DNA of 57,695 bases from Bacteroidota bacterium. Lineage in GTDB: Bacteria; Bacteroidota; Bacteroidia; Chitinophagales; Chitinophagaceae. Location: the NCBI GenBank assembly GCA_030706635.1, contig JAUZOD010000022.1:1-57695 (forward strand), in the 5' to 3' direction. The notes under the pieces are model-generated. The model did not search any database. It was given only the letters and a program-made list of their open reading frames with translations, and was not told the DNA's origin. The translations under genes were made by a program, and so were the position numbers. Shown one piece after another: positions 8,331 through 19,532 of this stretch (its first letter is position 1; the number at the start of each line of letters is the position of its first letter).

Positions 8331-8843
8331 ATGAACTGGAGTACCACGAACAATCAGGAACACACCATAGAGCGCTTCGAGCTTTTTGATGGTAATATAC
8401 CCGAAATGGTGCTTCGTTATAACCCGGTCCAGCGCTCGGGGAGGCTGGAGCGTCACAATAATCACCTGCTTTTTTTTATTGAACAGACCGGCATTTGGGG
8501 AAACAAATTCTTATTTGAAAATGAATACGGGGTGGAGATCGGTAAGATCTCTTTTGATAATCAGCAAAACCTTGATGGTCATATTCAAATAGATAAAAAG
8601 AAGATTTATTTTAAGATCCCGCTGAATCCCAAAGGCGATGTTTTTTTTGTTCCCAATAAATTCCTTAAACACAATTTTCACTGTACTATCGAGGCAGAAA
8701 ACTTTTTAACCACCCCGGATAAAAAAGTAAGCGCATCACAGTCGGAAAAATATGCGTGCATGATCCTTGGCTTGTTCTGGTACCTCTTTCCGGAATCCAT
8801 TCCCGAAGCGAATAAATCGGGTGTTTCCCTTGCGCTGCACTAA
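8331..8843 (+). CDS. Conserved-looking protein of unknown function
   Basis: I do not recognise this 170-residue protein with confidence. It lacks a signal peptide and is predicted mostly beta: alternating hydrophobic strands such as HNNHLLFFIEQTGIWGNKF, NEYGVEIGKISF and KKIYFKIPL, followed by a hydrophobic helix (YACMILGLFWYLFPESI) near the C-terminus. The strand pattern around FLFENEYGVEIGKI is reminiscent of the Tubby/LURP-one (scramblase) fold, a weak guess. It stands alone, convergent with the DUF6067 gene, with a 190-base upstream gap in which I see no other gene. No terminator is visible in the 78 bases after it. Confidence 0.6.
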   Translation: MNWSTTNNQEHTIERFELFDGNIPEMVLRYNPVQRSGRLERHNNHLLFFIEQTGIWGNKFLFENEYGVEIGKISFDNQQNLDGHIQIDKKKIYFKIPLNPKGDVFFVPNKFLKHNFHCTIEAENFLTTPDKKVSASQSEKYACMILGLFWYLFPESIPEANKSGVSLALH

Positions 8844-8921
8844 CAATCAGCATCGGTCAGACGTCATCCTTCAACCCTGATGCGTCACTTTCGGCCAAAG
8901 CGATCTCTACAATAACCTCCT

Positions 8922-11576
8922 TTATCTTTTTCTCATGACCAGCAGGTAACCCTTTCCTGCCGGAACATGGAGGCGCCCGGGTGAAACGCCGGTTTGTGCT
9001 TCCTGATAATTTTCAATGAGGGGTATATCAAAGGAAACCGATGAAGCGGACAGTCCCAATTTCGAATAATCTATTCCAATTGTACAATCCTGATCCTGTT
9101 CGGAAAAATTGCCCACAGCCAGCACGCTGACATCGTCGCCTTTAAAAACCGTTACCCGGATTGCTTTATTATCAACAGTAACCGGATTGTCGTTTTCCCA
9201 GTAACCCATCATCGTCATTTTCGGAAGTCCGTAATCGTCCCAGAATTTCCAGATGGCATTGGGATCTGTCTTTCCCCAGCCTGCCCGGTTGGTAATACCG
9301 TAAACCATACCTCGCCAGGGATTTCCATCATTCTGGAGCATTTGACCGGGAACACCGAATGGAATGCCGGCGATTTCAGTCAGCCAGTAATCGGGCGGCG
9401 TATTGTAATTCCTGCTTTCCCCAATCCATACCAGATCGATATAAGGAAGCAGGTCCATATACAGATTCAGGCAGCTGGCATAGCCGGCTTCCTGATTGAA
9501 ATGGTTCCAGCTGTGCATGTCAATCCTTGGCGCCGGCCGGTTATTGTCGAGGATTTTCCTTGCCCTGTTCAGCGTGGTACGATCCAAAGAGCAATCATCA
9601 ATATAGATTCCGTCAATATGCATGTGCTTAACCATCCAGTCAAGTCCGGCAATATAAAAATTATTTAACCGGCTATTGGGTGTAGTGATCAGCGAGAGAT
9701 CGCGGATACCCGCATACTTGCCGCTGGACAGCGGGCTGACCCAGGCTGGTATATATTTTCTTCCCCTCAGTTGTTCCCTGAGCCAGGGATCCGGACCGTC
9801 TGGATGAATCAATGTTTTTGCCGTTGCACCCGGTCCGGGAAAAATAACTTCCCCCTGCAGGCTGACGAAGGGGAGCAGCTCCGGAAGATTCACCGTGAGT
9901 TCGCGTGTGGTATAATAAACTTTTACTCTTTTGTTGTCCTGCTGTGCCGTTTGAATAAACCGGGTAAGTTCCTGGTTGTTGAGGTCTGAATACGGATAAT
10001 TGATAAAAGGATATATGTCGTTGCCCTGATGAACATTGATGATGTTGGCGCCTAGAGAATCTGCCTGTTTTAAGAACTGGGCACTTTCCTCTTTTCCGGA
10101 ATGAAAATACCGGTCGTTGAACTGAACATTCTTATCCATGATTTTAAATGGCGTTATCAGCAATTCAAAATCATAATGAAGCCGATCATTCACTTTCATT
10201 TCCCTGGAGCCGGAATAAGCATTTACCATCACCTCTTTCCCTCTCTCATAAATGTTTACCCCGCCCTTACCTGCATTTCCCCAGGAAGGCGGAAGATTCA
10301 GCGGACCGAACGCATAATAAATATTCACCAGGGGCAGACGATAATTTTCTGCCTTCCATTTTATGCGTAGTCCTCCATTCACTGCACCCAGCCAGAGTGC
10401 ATCCTGATTTTTAGTTGTATCCCATTTCCATTGCCAATGTTCCGGCCGGGTTCCCCCCTCCTTATTCAGCCCCATCATATAGGTCGCCTTATTCCTGTTC
10501 AAAGGCACTTCAAGACGTATGTCGCGGATATTCAGTTTTCTTTTTGCCCGCACAGTCAGGTGATAATTGACAAACCCGTCGAATTGCAGCTCGGCTTCAC
10601 AAATAAGATCACAGTCATCCGATTCACTTGTCACTTTCCACGAAATCGCAGAAGGCGACTGCCGAAGAAAGCTGAGCTTACCGGGCTTCAGGTGAATAAG
10701 CTCGCCATTCTCCTTTTCAATAACAAAACGGAATCGATCGTCCAATACGGGATCGCCATGTGCTGATACAGATTGGTTCGAAGGCGTAAAATAACTGGTT
10801 ATTTTTTCAGGCAATCCGTCATCCGCAATTTGCAATGACCGCCCCGAAACGGCCAGCACACGTTCATTCCTGCTTACAGGCTGAAATTCTTTGGGCACCT
10901 GGGCATCCATTCCATTTGTTGAATTTAACCAGGCCATCCGGGAGAGACGGCTGCCCTCGTCAAAACCATGATCAGGAAGGGAATCGCCACTCACAGTTAT
11001 CTGAATAGTTATTTTTTTTGAAACCGTTTGAAACGAACCTGCTTTGCCCATAACAGTTGCTTCAACAATGATCTGTCCGGCATAATCACCTTTCGCGGCA
11101 TCCGGTATGCCGATACCCATCCATAGAGCCTGCACGTCATTGGCCGGTACATTTACATTTTGTGTGAATGGATGCCCCTGGTAATCAATGCCACCCGTAT
11201 TAAAACAAGTGGCTGCTCCGGCTGCGATCAGGTCTCCGCCCTTTGTTTTCAGGTCCGAAAAATATACATGTACATGATTCAGATTTTGACGGATGGCCCA
11301 GATTCCGGTTTGGAATACAAAATATTCACCCGGCTGCGCGTGCATGGAAATATGGTCAGGAGAATATCCCGCTTCCAGCCATTTTAACTTTAATGAATCA
11401 AACCATTGGATGGGTGCCTGCCGATCGTCTGGAAATACAAGGAAAACCTGCTGTTTTATCTTATTTGCATATTGATGAACCGCATCTCTGGTTGAAATGT
11501 ATTTCACGGCCGCATCCTGCGCAAAAGCGGCAGATCCTATCGCAGCAAAGCATGTCAAAAAAATTATTCTTTTCAT
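8922..11576 (-). CDS. Secreted DUF6067-type glycoside hydrolase
   Basis: The 884-residue protein starts with a signal peptide (MKRIIFLTCFAAIGSAAFAQ). It carries an N-terminal beta-sandwich region (about residues 20-200), a middle galactose-mutarotase-like beta domain (about 260-490), and a C-terminal TIM-barrel-like part. The barrel contains HVDGIYIDD-type strands (seen as HIDGIYIDDCSLDR near residue 655), PRIDMHSWNHFN and LVWIGESRNYNTPPDYW. These match the DUF6067 / GH123-like glycosidases of Bacteroidota. The paired acidic residues YIDD and GES are candidate catalytic positions by analogy. Substrate unknown. It lies downstream of the truncated T9SS cargo but behind a strong terminator, so it probably has its own promoter. 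Confidence 0.75.
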   Translation of the reverse strand: MKRIIFLTCFAAIGSAAFAQDAAVKYISTRDAVHQYANKIKQQVFLVFPDDRQAPIQWFDSLKLKWLEAGYSPDHISMHAQPGEYFVFQTGIWAIRQNLNHVHVYFSDLKTKGGDLIAAGAATCFNTGGIDYQGHPFTQNVNVPANDVQALWMGIGIPDAAKGDYAGQIIVEATVMGKAGSFQTVSKKITIQITVSGDSLPDHGFDEGSRLSRMAWLNSTNGMDAQVPKEFQPVSRNERVLAVSGRSLQIADDGLPEKITSYFTPSNQSVSAHGDPVLDDRFRFVIEKENGELIHLKPGKLSFLRQSPSAISWKVTSESDDCDLICEAELQFDGFVNYHLTVRAKRKLNIRDIRLEVPLNRNKATYMMGLNKEGGTRPEHWQWKWDTTKNQDALWLGAVNGGLRIKWKAENYRLPLVNIYYAFGPLNLPPSWGNAGKGGVNIYERGKEVMVNAYSGSREMKVNDRLHYDFELLITPFKIMDKNVQFNDRYFHSGKEESAQFLKQADSLGANIINVHQGNDIYPFINYPYSDLNNQELTRFIQTAQQDNKRVKVYYTTRELTVNLPELLPFVSLQGEVIFPGPGATAKTLIHPDGPDPWLREQLRGRKYIPAWVSPLSSGKYAGIRDLSLITTPNSRLNNFYIAGLDWMVKHMHIDGIYIDDCSLDRTTLNRARKILDNNRPAPRIDMHSWNHFNQEAGYASCLNLYMDLLPYIDLVWIGESRNYNTPPDYWLTEIAGIPFGVPGQMLQNDGNPWRGMVYGITNRAGWGKTDPNAIWKFWDDYGLPKMTMMGYWENDNPVTVDNKAIRVTVFKGDDVSVLAVGNFSEQDQDCTIGIDYSKLGLSASSVSFDIPLIENYQEAQTGVSPGRLHVPAGKGYLLVMRKR

Positions 11577-11629
11577 TTGAAAGCCTGTGTTTAATGGAGC
11601 ATTCCCCCGAAGATCTGACGCAATTCTGA

Positions 11630-11667
11630 GAAAAACAAAAAGGCCAGGCTTAGAAAAGCCCGGCCGT
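11630..11667 (-). terminator. Rho-independent terminator after the truncated T9SS cargo gene
   Basis: On the minus strand GGCCGGGC (11665-11658) pairs with GCCTGGCC (11649-11642), extended by two A-T pairs, with a single mismatch. It is followed by a T-rich stretch (11641-11631). It begins about 30 bases after the stop codon. Confidence 0.9.
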
Positions 11668-11695
11668 TGTTGATCGTACCCTTTAAAACTAAAAC

Positions 11696-12955
11696 TTAAA
11701 ATTCTTTTTTATGCATTTTCGCATTGATCGAACAAATGGAATACATCATTTTATTTTGCATCGAAACCGGAATTGCAAATTCCGATTCTTTGACTACCGG
11801 ATTCACGGAAACCATCATCTGCCGGTCCCGGTGAGTCTTCACCGCAATCACATCGGAATAGCTGTATTTCGATTCCCGGTCAACCATTTTTAACCGGTAG
11901 TACACCAGGTTCCCCGCAACGCCCGTCAGATGATCAGTAAACTGATAGTCCTTTCTGACCGCCCGGTTTTCATCTGTAAAAATCACGGCATGATCGTCAT
12001 ATTCATTTCCATCCAGACTTCGTTCCAGGATAAAATGACTGGTGTGCTGCTCCATGGCCGTTGACCAGTTCAACTTTACGTTCCTGTCATTCTCCAATTG
12101 TGCATTGAAAGCAACCAGGGTGAGTGGCTGGGGTGCATTCACAGGAACATCATAAATTAATGACTTGAACCAAAGCGCATACATCCTGTCTGCTGCGTGA
12201 CTGCCCCTGTTGCCCGTTTCTGCACCTACCCTTACGATCAGGCGGCTGGTATTGCGGTAAAAATTATCGACCGTTGTTTCATCAGCGTTCGTTGTAACGC
12301 CAGCATAATCTTCTGTTGTACCATCGAACCGCCTGCCTTCTTCCGCGGGATCAGCCAGGCAACCTTTCACCGGCAGGAACGTCATCGCCGTATTTCGCAT
12401 CATGGAGAAATCATGTACCTGGTAATAGGACTGATACTCATGTAAATTCTGCCCGTCACCGTCAATATCCAACCCCGAAACAAAGAACTGGTTTACGGAT
12501 ACTGCCTGATCCGGATGATCATGGCTTATAAATGAAATCTTAAATTCCATCCACCAACTGCTATGGGCGGGAGCATCTCCATTTCCGTAGCACACCCTGG
12601 GTTGCCAGGCATTGTCATATCCCGTGCCTCTCACCGAATCCTGGTCGGGCCCCTTCAAATCGATTTCGGATAAAGTGACCTGCGAACTGCTTCTGCCCTG
12701 TATCTTCACGAGGGCATCAATACCCATTCCCACATTGGAAAACAGATAAACCGCTCCGTCTTTTCCGGCATCGCTGCAACCCGTGCCTGTTATCAATTTG
12801 GGGTTCATGAATACGAGTTCAGGAACCAGTGATTGTGCATGGAGTGCGCATCCCGTCATCATTGAAATGAGAACTGCGAATATATTTTTTAAAATCCGTC
12901 TGTTTACCAAATTCTTGAGGTGCCCTCCGGATTGTTTCATGACTTTTTTGAACAT
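11696..12955 (-). CDS. T9SS cargo-like secreted protein with truncated sorting domain
   Basis: The 419-residue product has an N-terminal signal peptide ending GCALHAQ and a large beta-rich region of unknown function containing an acidic DIDGDGQN calcium-loop-like motif near residue 170. A domain with NVKLNWSTAMEQHTSHFILERSLDG follows, as in many T9SS cargos. The final 40 residues (VSVNPVVKESEFAIPVS...SINAKMHKKEF) match only the first half of a type A sorting domain. The usual NGLSKGLYxVxV end is absent, and none is encoded in another frame before the terminator 30 bases on. The gene may be a decayed cargo whose product is no longer surface-exported. An alternative start at 12940 is possible. 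Confidence 0.75.
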   Translation of the reverse strand: MFKKVMKQSGGHLKNLVNRRILKNIFAVLISMMTGCALHAQSLVPELVFMNPKLITGTGCSDAGKDGAVYLFSNVGMGIDALVKIQGRSSSQVTLSEIDLKGPDQDSVRGTGYDNAWQPRVCYGNGDAPAHSSWWMEFKISFISHDHPDQAVSVNQFFVSGLDIDGDGQNLHEYQSYYQVHDFSMMRNTAMTFLPVKGCLADPAEEGRRFDGTTEDYAGVTTNADETTVDNFYRNTSRLIVRVGAETGNRGSHAADRMYALWFKSLIYDVPVNAPQPLTLVAFNAQLENDRNVKLNWSTAMEQHTSHFILERSLDGNEYDDHAVIFTDENRAVRKDYQFTDHLTGVAGNLVYYRLKMVDRESKYSYSDVIAVKTHRDRQMMVSVNPVVKESEFAIPVSMQNKMMYSICSINAKMHKKEF

Positions 12956-13185
12956 AGGGATGATATCATGATCCCATAGCTATTGGAAACAAAAGCCCAT
13001 TCTTCTTAAGAATTGGAAAACGTATAGTAAGTAACGAACAGTAAAAATGGATTCAGGAAAATTGGAAGGGGAAGTTAATCAGGAGATTGGTACGGATTAC
13101 TTGCAGGACAAAGATTGCAAGCGTTTTTCAAAAATGCAAGTGTTTGGGGAAATATTCTGTTAAATAGTTTGACTCCGGGTTAAAA

Positions 13186-13257
13186 GTTGACGGTTGACGG
13201 TTGACCGACTTCAGTTGCGGATTCGCACATAAAGTCGGTCAACCGTCAACCGTCAAC
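13186..13257. repeat. Family B inverted repeat with perfect 26-base arms, downstream of atpA
   Basis: Arms 13186-13211 and 13232-13257 are exact reverse complements over 26 bases, made of GTTGACG units. The 20-base loop contains TGCGGATTCGCA, itself nearly palindromic. It is the main structure in the 321-base gap between atpA and the T9SS cargo-like gene. The rest of the gap (12956-13185) shows no gene or clear promoter to me. Confidence 0.95.
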
Positions 13258-13276
13258 AAGAAATTCCAAGTAATTC

Positions 13277-14854
13277 CTACTTATACTGCGGAATCAGTTC
13301 ATTAGCCAAAGCCACCGTTTTGCGCACGGCATCATCCGGCAGGTTGCCTTTTTTGAATTCAGCCAGTATTTCGGGTAATTTATTTTCCATTTCCATCAGG
13401 AAATGCTCTTCAAATGCCTTTATACTTTTCACCGGAACTTCGCGAAGCAGACCCTGTGTACCCAGGTAGATGATGGCTACCTGTTTTTCCACGGCAACTG
13501 GCGAATATTGTGGCTGCTTCAGGATCTCCACATTACGGGCGCCTTTATCCAGTACGAGTTTAGTTGACGCATCCAGATCACCTCCGAATTTCGAGAAGGC
13601 TTCCATTTCCCGGTAAAGGGCCTGGTCGAGCTTCAGCGTACCGGAAACCTTCTTCATGGATTTGATCTGCGCATTGCCACCCACACGGCTAACCGATATA
13701 CCCACGTTGATGGCCGGACGAATACCGGAGTTGAACAGGTTACCTTCCAGGAAAATCTGACCGTCAGTAATGGAGATCACGTTCGTCGGAATATAAGCAG
13801 AAACGTCACCGGCCTGGGTTTCAATAATGGGCAATGCGGTAAGCGATCCACCTCCCTTCACCAGACTTTTCAGGGATTCGGGCAGGTCATTCATATTTTT
13901 AGCAACGGAATCGTCACTGATTATCTTCGCGGCCCTTTCGAGCAGACGGCTATGCAGATAAAATACGTCTCCGGGATAAGCTTCACGTCCGGGTGGCCGG
14001 CGAAGCAGCAGGGAAACTTCACGGTAAGCAACAGCCTGTTTGGAAAGATCATCGTAGATGATCAGGGCCGGACGACCGGTATCACGAAAGAACTCACCAA
14101 TCGCTGCACCCGCAAATGGAGCGTAGAACTGCAAAGGAGCGGGTTCCGATGCCGAAGCGGCAACAATCACCGTATATTCCATCGCACCATGATCCGTCAG
14201 TGTTTTCATGATGCCTGCAATCGTGGACGCTTTTTGCCCGATGGCGACATATATACAAAATACAGGCTTGCCTGCTTTGTGAAATTCTTTTTGATTGATG
14301 ATGGTGTCAACGGCAATGGCTGTTTTTCCCGTCTGCCGGTCACCGATGATCAGTTCCCGCTGTCCGCGTCCGATTGGAATCATGGCATCAATCGCTTTGA
14401 TACCAGTCTGGAGCGGTTCTTTTACCGGCTCGCGGAAAATAACTCCCGGCGCTTTGCGCTCAAGCGGCATTTCATGCCTACTGCCAGTGATCGGTCCCTT
14501 TCCGTCTATCGGTATCCCCAGCGTATTCACCACCCTTCCCAGCATACCCTCACCGACCTGGATGGAGGCAATTTTCCCGGTGCGGCGCACTTTGGCGCCT
14601 TCCTTAATATCGCCGCTTTCTCCCATCAGTACCACGCCCACGTTATCTTCTTCCAGGTTGAGCGCAATGGCCCTGACCCCATTTTCAAATTCCACAAGCT
14701 CCCCGCTGCTTACATTATTGAGACCGTATACTCTGGCGATACCATCCCCCACCTGGAGCACAGTTCCTACTTCCTCCATGTCGGCCGACACATTGAAGTT
14801 GCTCAGCTGCTGGCGGAGTATCGCTGATATTTCATCTGGTTTTATTTCTGGCAT
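13277..14854 (-). CDS. atpA: F-type ATP synthase subunit alpha
   Basis: AtpA is the non-catalytic nucleotide-binding subunit of the F1 hexamer. The 525-residue protein has an N-terminal beta-barrel ([25 protein letters not shown]), the P-loop GDRQTGKTA near residue 171, and the alpha signature [14 protein letters not shown]. It is the last gene of the atpB-E-F-H-A cluster, 30 bases after atpH. In related genomes atpG normally follows directly; here a family B repeat and an unrelated gene follow instead. Beta and epsilon subunits are not in the window, which is usual for Bacteroidota, where atpD/atpC are encoded elsewhere. Confidence 0.98.
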   Translation of the reverse strand: MPEIKPDEISAILRQQLSNFNVSADMEEVGTVLQVGDGIARVYGLNNVSSGELVEFENGVRAIALNLEEDNVGVVLMGESGDIKEGAKVRRTGKIASIQVGEGMLGRVVNTLGIPIDGKGPITGSRHEMPLERKAPGVIFREPVKEPLQTGIKAIDAMIPIGRGQRELIIGDRQTGKTAIAVDTIINQKEFHKAGKPVFCIYVAIGQKASTIAGIMKTLTDHGAMEYTVIVAASASEPAPLQFYAPFAGAAIGEFFRDTGRPALIIYDDLSKQAVAYREVSLLLRRPPGREAYPGDVFYLHSRLLERAAKIISDDSVAKNMNDLPESLKSLVKGGGSLTALPIIETQAGDVSAYIPTNVISITDGQIFLEGNLFNSGIRPAINVGISVSRVGGNAQIKSMKKVSGTLKLDQALYREMEAFSKFGGDLDASTKLVLDKGARNVEILKQPQYSPVAVEKQVAIIYLGTQGLLREVPVKSIKAFEEHFLMEMENKLPEILAEFKKGNLPDDAVRKTVALANELIPQYK

Positions 14855-14884
14855 AAAATCTTTTTAAAATGATGGCTGTTTTAT

Positions 14885-15448
14885 CTAACGTATTTTATAA
14901 ATAAAGTCGTTGTTTTCAAATTGCTTTCTGATCACGTTCAGATCGTACAATATACTGGCGTCAATCAGGCGGCCATCCACCTCAATAATAAATCCGCCGA
15001 TGATATCCGGGTTGACAATGGTTTTCAGTTCCGTATTTTCCCAATGCGCTGTTTCACCGAGTTTCCTTACGATGGCCGATTTTACTTCTTCGCCGGGCAT
15101 AACCGCGGTGGTCAATGTTACAATGTGTATTCCCTTATAGTCCTTGTACTGCTTAATAAAAGCCGCAACGATTTCGGGGAGATGGATTTCCCTTCCTTTC
15201 CGTACCAACAGCCGGTTAAACGAACTGCTGATAATACCTAACCTGTCTTTCGTAAGTGCGTTCAGGATCTTTTCCTTTTTATCTCCTTTGATTACCGGAC
15301 TCCTAAGCACCCGCACCAATTCCGGACTGGCCTGCGTCAGCTCCTGCATATACAGCATATCCTGATAAACGGGTTCGAGCTGATCTCTTTCTATGGCCAG
15401 GTCCAACAACGACTTTGCATAACGGACAGCCAGACGGGGATTGGGCAT
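14885..15448 (-). CDS. atpH: F-type ATP synthase subunit delta
   Basis: AtpH connects the peripheral stalk to the top of F1. The 187-residue product begins NPRLAVRYAKSLLDLAIERDQ, the usual start of delta/OSCP proteins. It ends with the conserved NPDIIGGFIIEVDGRLIDASI segment. Its position between atpF and atpA supports the call. The spacer to atpF, 109 bases, is unusually long for this operon and is filled by a family C inverted repeat. Confidence 0.96.
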   Translation of the reverse strand: MPNPRLAVRYAKSLLDLAIERDQLEPVYQDMLYMQELTQASPELVRVLRSPVIKGDKKEKILNALTKDRLGIISSSFNRLLVRKGREIHLPEIVAAFIKQYKDYKGIHIVTLTTAVMPGEEVKSAIVRKLGETAHWENTELKTIVNPDIIGGFIIEVDGRLIDASILYDLNVIRKQFENNDFIYKIR

Positions 15449-15459
15449 TTGTTTAATTT

Positions 15460-15557
15460 CAAAATGTGGAAATATGTAAATGTGGAAACGAAGGAACTTG
15501 AAAATAGTTTAGATACTGAATTAAAAGAATTTTCACATCAGCACATTTACACATTGG
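15460..15557. repeat. Family C inverted repeat inside the atp operon
   Basis: The left arm AATGTGGAAATATGTAAATG (15462-15481) and right arm CACATCAGCACATTTACACATT (15534-15555) are imperfect reverse complements around an AT-rich loop. The element fills the atpF-atpH spacer and ends directly at the atpF stop codon (15558). Confidence 0.85.
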
Positions 15558-16052
15558 TTAATTCAGCTTCACCTCAGCAGCAAGCTTCCTTATATAACTT
15601 TCCTGTTCCGGCTTGTTCTCCAGCTGACGACGCAGTATTTTTTCTGATACGTCTATCACCAGGCTGCCGATTTGATTCTTAACTTCCGTGAGCGCAGCCA
15701 TTTTTTGCTGCTCAATGGCAGCCTGTGCATCCGTAATGATTTTACCGGCTTCTATTTTCGCCTGGTCCCGGGCTTCATTGATGATCTTGTCTTTCGTATC
15801 CCGCGCTTCTTTCAGCATCTGCGCCCTTTCTTCCCGGGCCTTAGCCAGGAGCGCTTCATTTTCACTTTTCATCTGTGCCATTTCCGCCTTTACCCTCTCG
15901 GCTGTTGCCAGAGAGTCAGAAATGGTTTTTTCCCGGTCATTGAGGGATTGGAGAATGGGTTTCCAGGCAAATTTCTTTAATACCAGAACCACAATCACAA
16001 ACGCCAGCAGCGTCCAGAAAATGAGACCGAAGGAAGGAATTAAAAGATCCAT
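15558..16052 (-). CDS. atpF: F-type ATP synthase subunit b
   Basis: AtpF forms the peripheral stalk. The 164-residue protein has one N-terminal membrane helix (LIPSFGLIFWTLLAFVIVVLVLKKF, about residues 3-27). A long charged coiled coil rich in Ala, Lys and Glu follows (ERVKAEMAQMKSENEALLAKAREERAQMLKEA), then a C-terminal delta-binding part (IGSLVIDVSEKILRRQL). Only one b-type gene is present, so the stalk is presumably a homodimer. It lies 83 bases after atpE. Confidence 0.97.
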   Translation of the reverse strand: MDLLIPSFGLIFWTLLAFVIVVLVLKKFAWKPILQSLNDREKTISDSLATAERVKAEMAQMKSENEALLAKAREERAQMLKEARDTKDKIINEARDQAKIEAGKIITDAQAAIEQQKMAALTEVKNQIGSLVIDVSEKILRRQLENKPEQESYIRKLAAEVKLN

Positions 16053-16135
16053 GAAAATAGTTTTATATAAAGTGTTTTCTTTTCAAAATATACTGCATCC
16101 TCCGTCCTGTACTTCGGATGCAGTATGCATTCGTT

Positions 16136-17532
<1,397 letters not shown>

Positions 17533-17551
17533 GCGGTATCCAAATTTGCCG

Positions 17552-17581
17552 CAAAGATAAGGGAGGAGGGGGAATTTGCAA
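17552..17581 (-). promoter_or_regulatory. Promoter of the atp operon, TTG-N19-TATCTTTG
   Basis: On the minus strand TTG (17581-17579) is followed after 19 bases by TATCTTTG (17559-17552) and then C. Both elements and spacing match the Bacteroidota consensus. The expected transcription start is near 17545, giving a leader of only about 13 bases to the atpB ATG. Confidence 0.8.
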
Positions 17582-17623
17582 GAAGGATTTGAGGTTTTAT
17601 TGCAGAAAGTGAAGGGTTTTTTT

Positions 17624-17709
17624 GTTGACGGTTGACCGTTGATGGTTGACGGTGTTTAGTTGCAAATCGGCACCTGATCTTGGTCAACCATCAACGGTCA
17701 ACCGCCAAC
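17624..17709. repeat. Family B inverted repeat upstream of atpB
   Basis: Arms 17624-17650 and 17683-17709 are reverse complements over 27 bases with one mismatch. The core TTTAGTTGCAAATCGGCACCTGAT matches the cores of the other family B copies. The element ends 3 bases from the ABC transporter stop codon and lies just upstream of the atp promoter. Confidence 0.93.
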
Positions 17710-17712
17710 GTT

Positions 17713-19509
17713 TTAAGCGAATTGCATCTGATGCAGCTTAAAATAAAATCCCTGTTTTTCCATCAGTTCATCATGGTTGCCTATTTCTTTGATCTCTCCC
17801 TTGTCCAGCACCAGAATTTTGCTGGCCTTTCGGATGGTGGACAGGCGATGGGCGATAACGATGGAAGTCCGGTCCGAAATGAGTTTTCCGATAGCATCCT
17901 GTATCAACCGTTCGGAGCCCGTGTCAACAGAAGAAGTCGCCTCATCCAGGATGAGAATCGACGGATCGAATAGCAGGGCCCGGATAAACGACAATAACTG
18001 CCGTTGCCCGAGGGATAGCGTACTTCCCCTTTCCATTACATTAAAATCATATCCGCCGGGAAGTTCCATGATAAAATCATGCATCCCGATGAGTTTCGCA
18101 GCCTGCACCACCCGCTCAAAGGGAATTTCCTGATTGCGAAGGGTGATATTCTCCAGGATCGATCCGGAAAAAAGAAATACATCCTGTAAAACGACGCCTA
18201 TGGAAGATCGCAGCGTGTCCAGTTTATAGCTTTCGATGGGGCGGTCATCCACGAGGATCTGACCCTTCTGAATGGCGTACAGCCGGTTGAGTATGCTGAT
18301 GATTGAGGTCTTTCCGCTGCCGGTGTGACCTACAATGGCCAGGGTTTCACCGGACTGCACCTGAAATGAGATGTTCTTCAGCACATAACGATCATCGGTA
18401 TAGGCAAAATAAACGTGGTCGAATTCAATCTTCCCCCGAAGTCTGGCCGGTGCATTGGTCCCTTCCGACACGATCCGGTCTTCATTATCCAATACCTTAA
18501 ATACCCGTTCACTGGCGACCATGCCCATCTGCAGGGTGTTGAACTTATCCGCAATCACCCGCAATGGCCGGAACAATAAATTCAGGTATAAAAAGAAAAC
18601 AATAATTTCCCCTGAAAGGTCTTTTGCCTTCTCCGGCGGAAGGTCCAAAACCAATCCGGCCCCCCACCATACCAATAACCCGGTGGACACAGCCAGCACA
18701 ATTTCCACGATGGGGAAAAACACGGAATAGGCGAAAATGGCTTTGATATTGGCATTCCGGTGTTCCGAGTTAATCTTCCGGAACCGTTTGTATTCCTGGT
18801 CCTCGGCAGCAAATGCCTGCACCACCTGCATCCCGGTAATGTGTTCCTGTACAAAGGCATTCAAAGCGGCTACGGCATTACGTACCCGAATAAAGGATTT
18901 ATTCACCGCTTCCTTAAAAACATAGGTGGCCAGGATCAAAAACGGAAAAGGGATCAGACAGATTAGCGTCAACTGCCAGTTGCCCCAGAACATAAACAGC
19001 AGCACCGAAATAATGGTCAGCAGATCCGATACAATAGGAATCAATCCTTCGGAGAATATGTCGTTGATGGCTTCAATATCATTAATCGTGCGGGTGGTCA
19101 GCGTACCGATCGGTGTTTTGTCGAATTGCGAAAGGTTCAATCCCAGTATCTTTTTATACACGGATACCCGCAGGTCTTTCACAACCGTCTGACCCAGCCA
19201 GGAAGTAAGAAAAGAAAAGAAAAAACGGAACGCTGTTTCTATAAGCAGTAGTCCGATCTGCAGGATAGTGATGTAGGTGATCATCTCAATCATCCTCTCT
19301 CTAACCGAAAGATCGCCCGTAATCCCCGCGCGGATATAATGATTAACCGTGTACTGGATCAGGTAGGGTCGTAATGGGGAAAGGATCGCCAGCAGAATGG
19401 ATAAAACGACCGACCCGTACAACCATTTTTTATATGGAGTAGCATAGTGCAAAATCCTGCGCAGCAGGCTGAAATCGAAAATTTTCCTTTTTGGAATCGC
19501 GTCGGGCAT
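17713..19509 (-). CDS. ABC exporter (MsbA-like, membrane and ATPase domains fused)
   Basis: The protein has six membrane helices in the first 320 residues (ABC type 1 exporter fold), then one ATPase domain with Walker A GHTGSGKTS, signature LSLGQ, Walker B ILILDEATS and the H-loop IAHRLST. It probably acts as a dimer exporting lipid, peptide or drug; the substrate is not readable. I start at the ATG at 19509 (598 residues). A TTG at 19536 would overlap the stop of the preceding gene and add nine residues. The 23-base distance to the secreted caspase-like gene suggests coexpression. Confidence 0.93.
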   Translation of the reverse strand: MPDAIPKRKIFDFSLLRRILHYATPYKKWLYGSVVLSILLAILSPLRPYLIQYTVNHYIRAGITGDLSVRERMIEMITYITILQIGLLLIETAFRFFFSFLTSWLGQTVVKDLRVSVYKKILGLNLSQFDKTPIGTLTTRTINDIEAINDIFSEGLIPIVSDLLTIISVLLFMFWGNWQLTLICLIPFPFLILATYVFKEAVNKSFIRVRNAVAALNAFVQEHITGMQVVQAFAAEDQEYKRFRKINSEHRNANIKAIFAYSVFFPIVEIVLAVSTGLLVWWGAGLVLDLPPEKAKDLSGEIIVFFLYLNLLFRPLRVIADKFNTLQMGMVASERVFKVLDNEDRIVSEGTNAPARLRGKIEFDHVYFAYTDDRYVLKNISFQVQSGETLAIVGHTGSGKTSIISILNRLYAIQKGQILVDDRPIESYKLDTLRSSIGVVLQDVFLFSGSILENITLRNQEIPFERVVQAAKLIGMHDFIMELPGGYDFNVMERGSTLSLGQRQLLSFIRALLFDPSILILDEATSSVDTGSERLIQDAIGKLISDRTSIVIAHRLSTIRKASKILVLDKGEIKEIGNHDELMEKQGFYFKLHQMQFA

Positions 19510-19532
19510 CGCGCAAAGTTGCGAAGTTTTAC

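Noticed and set aside
13952-14827. Long open frame opposite atpA
   Set aside because: It is the antisense shadow of a strongly conserved gene and has no recognisable domain or start context.
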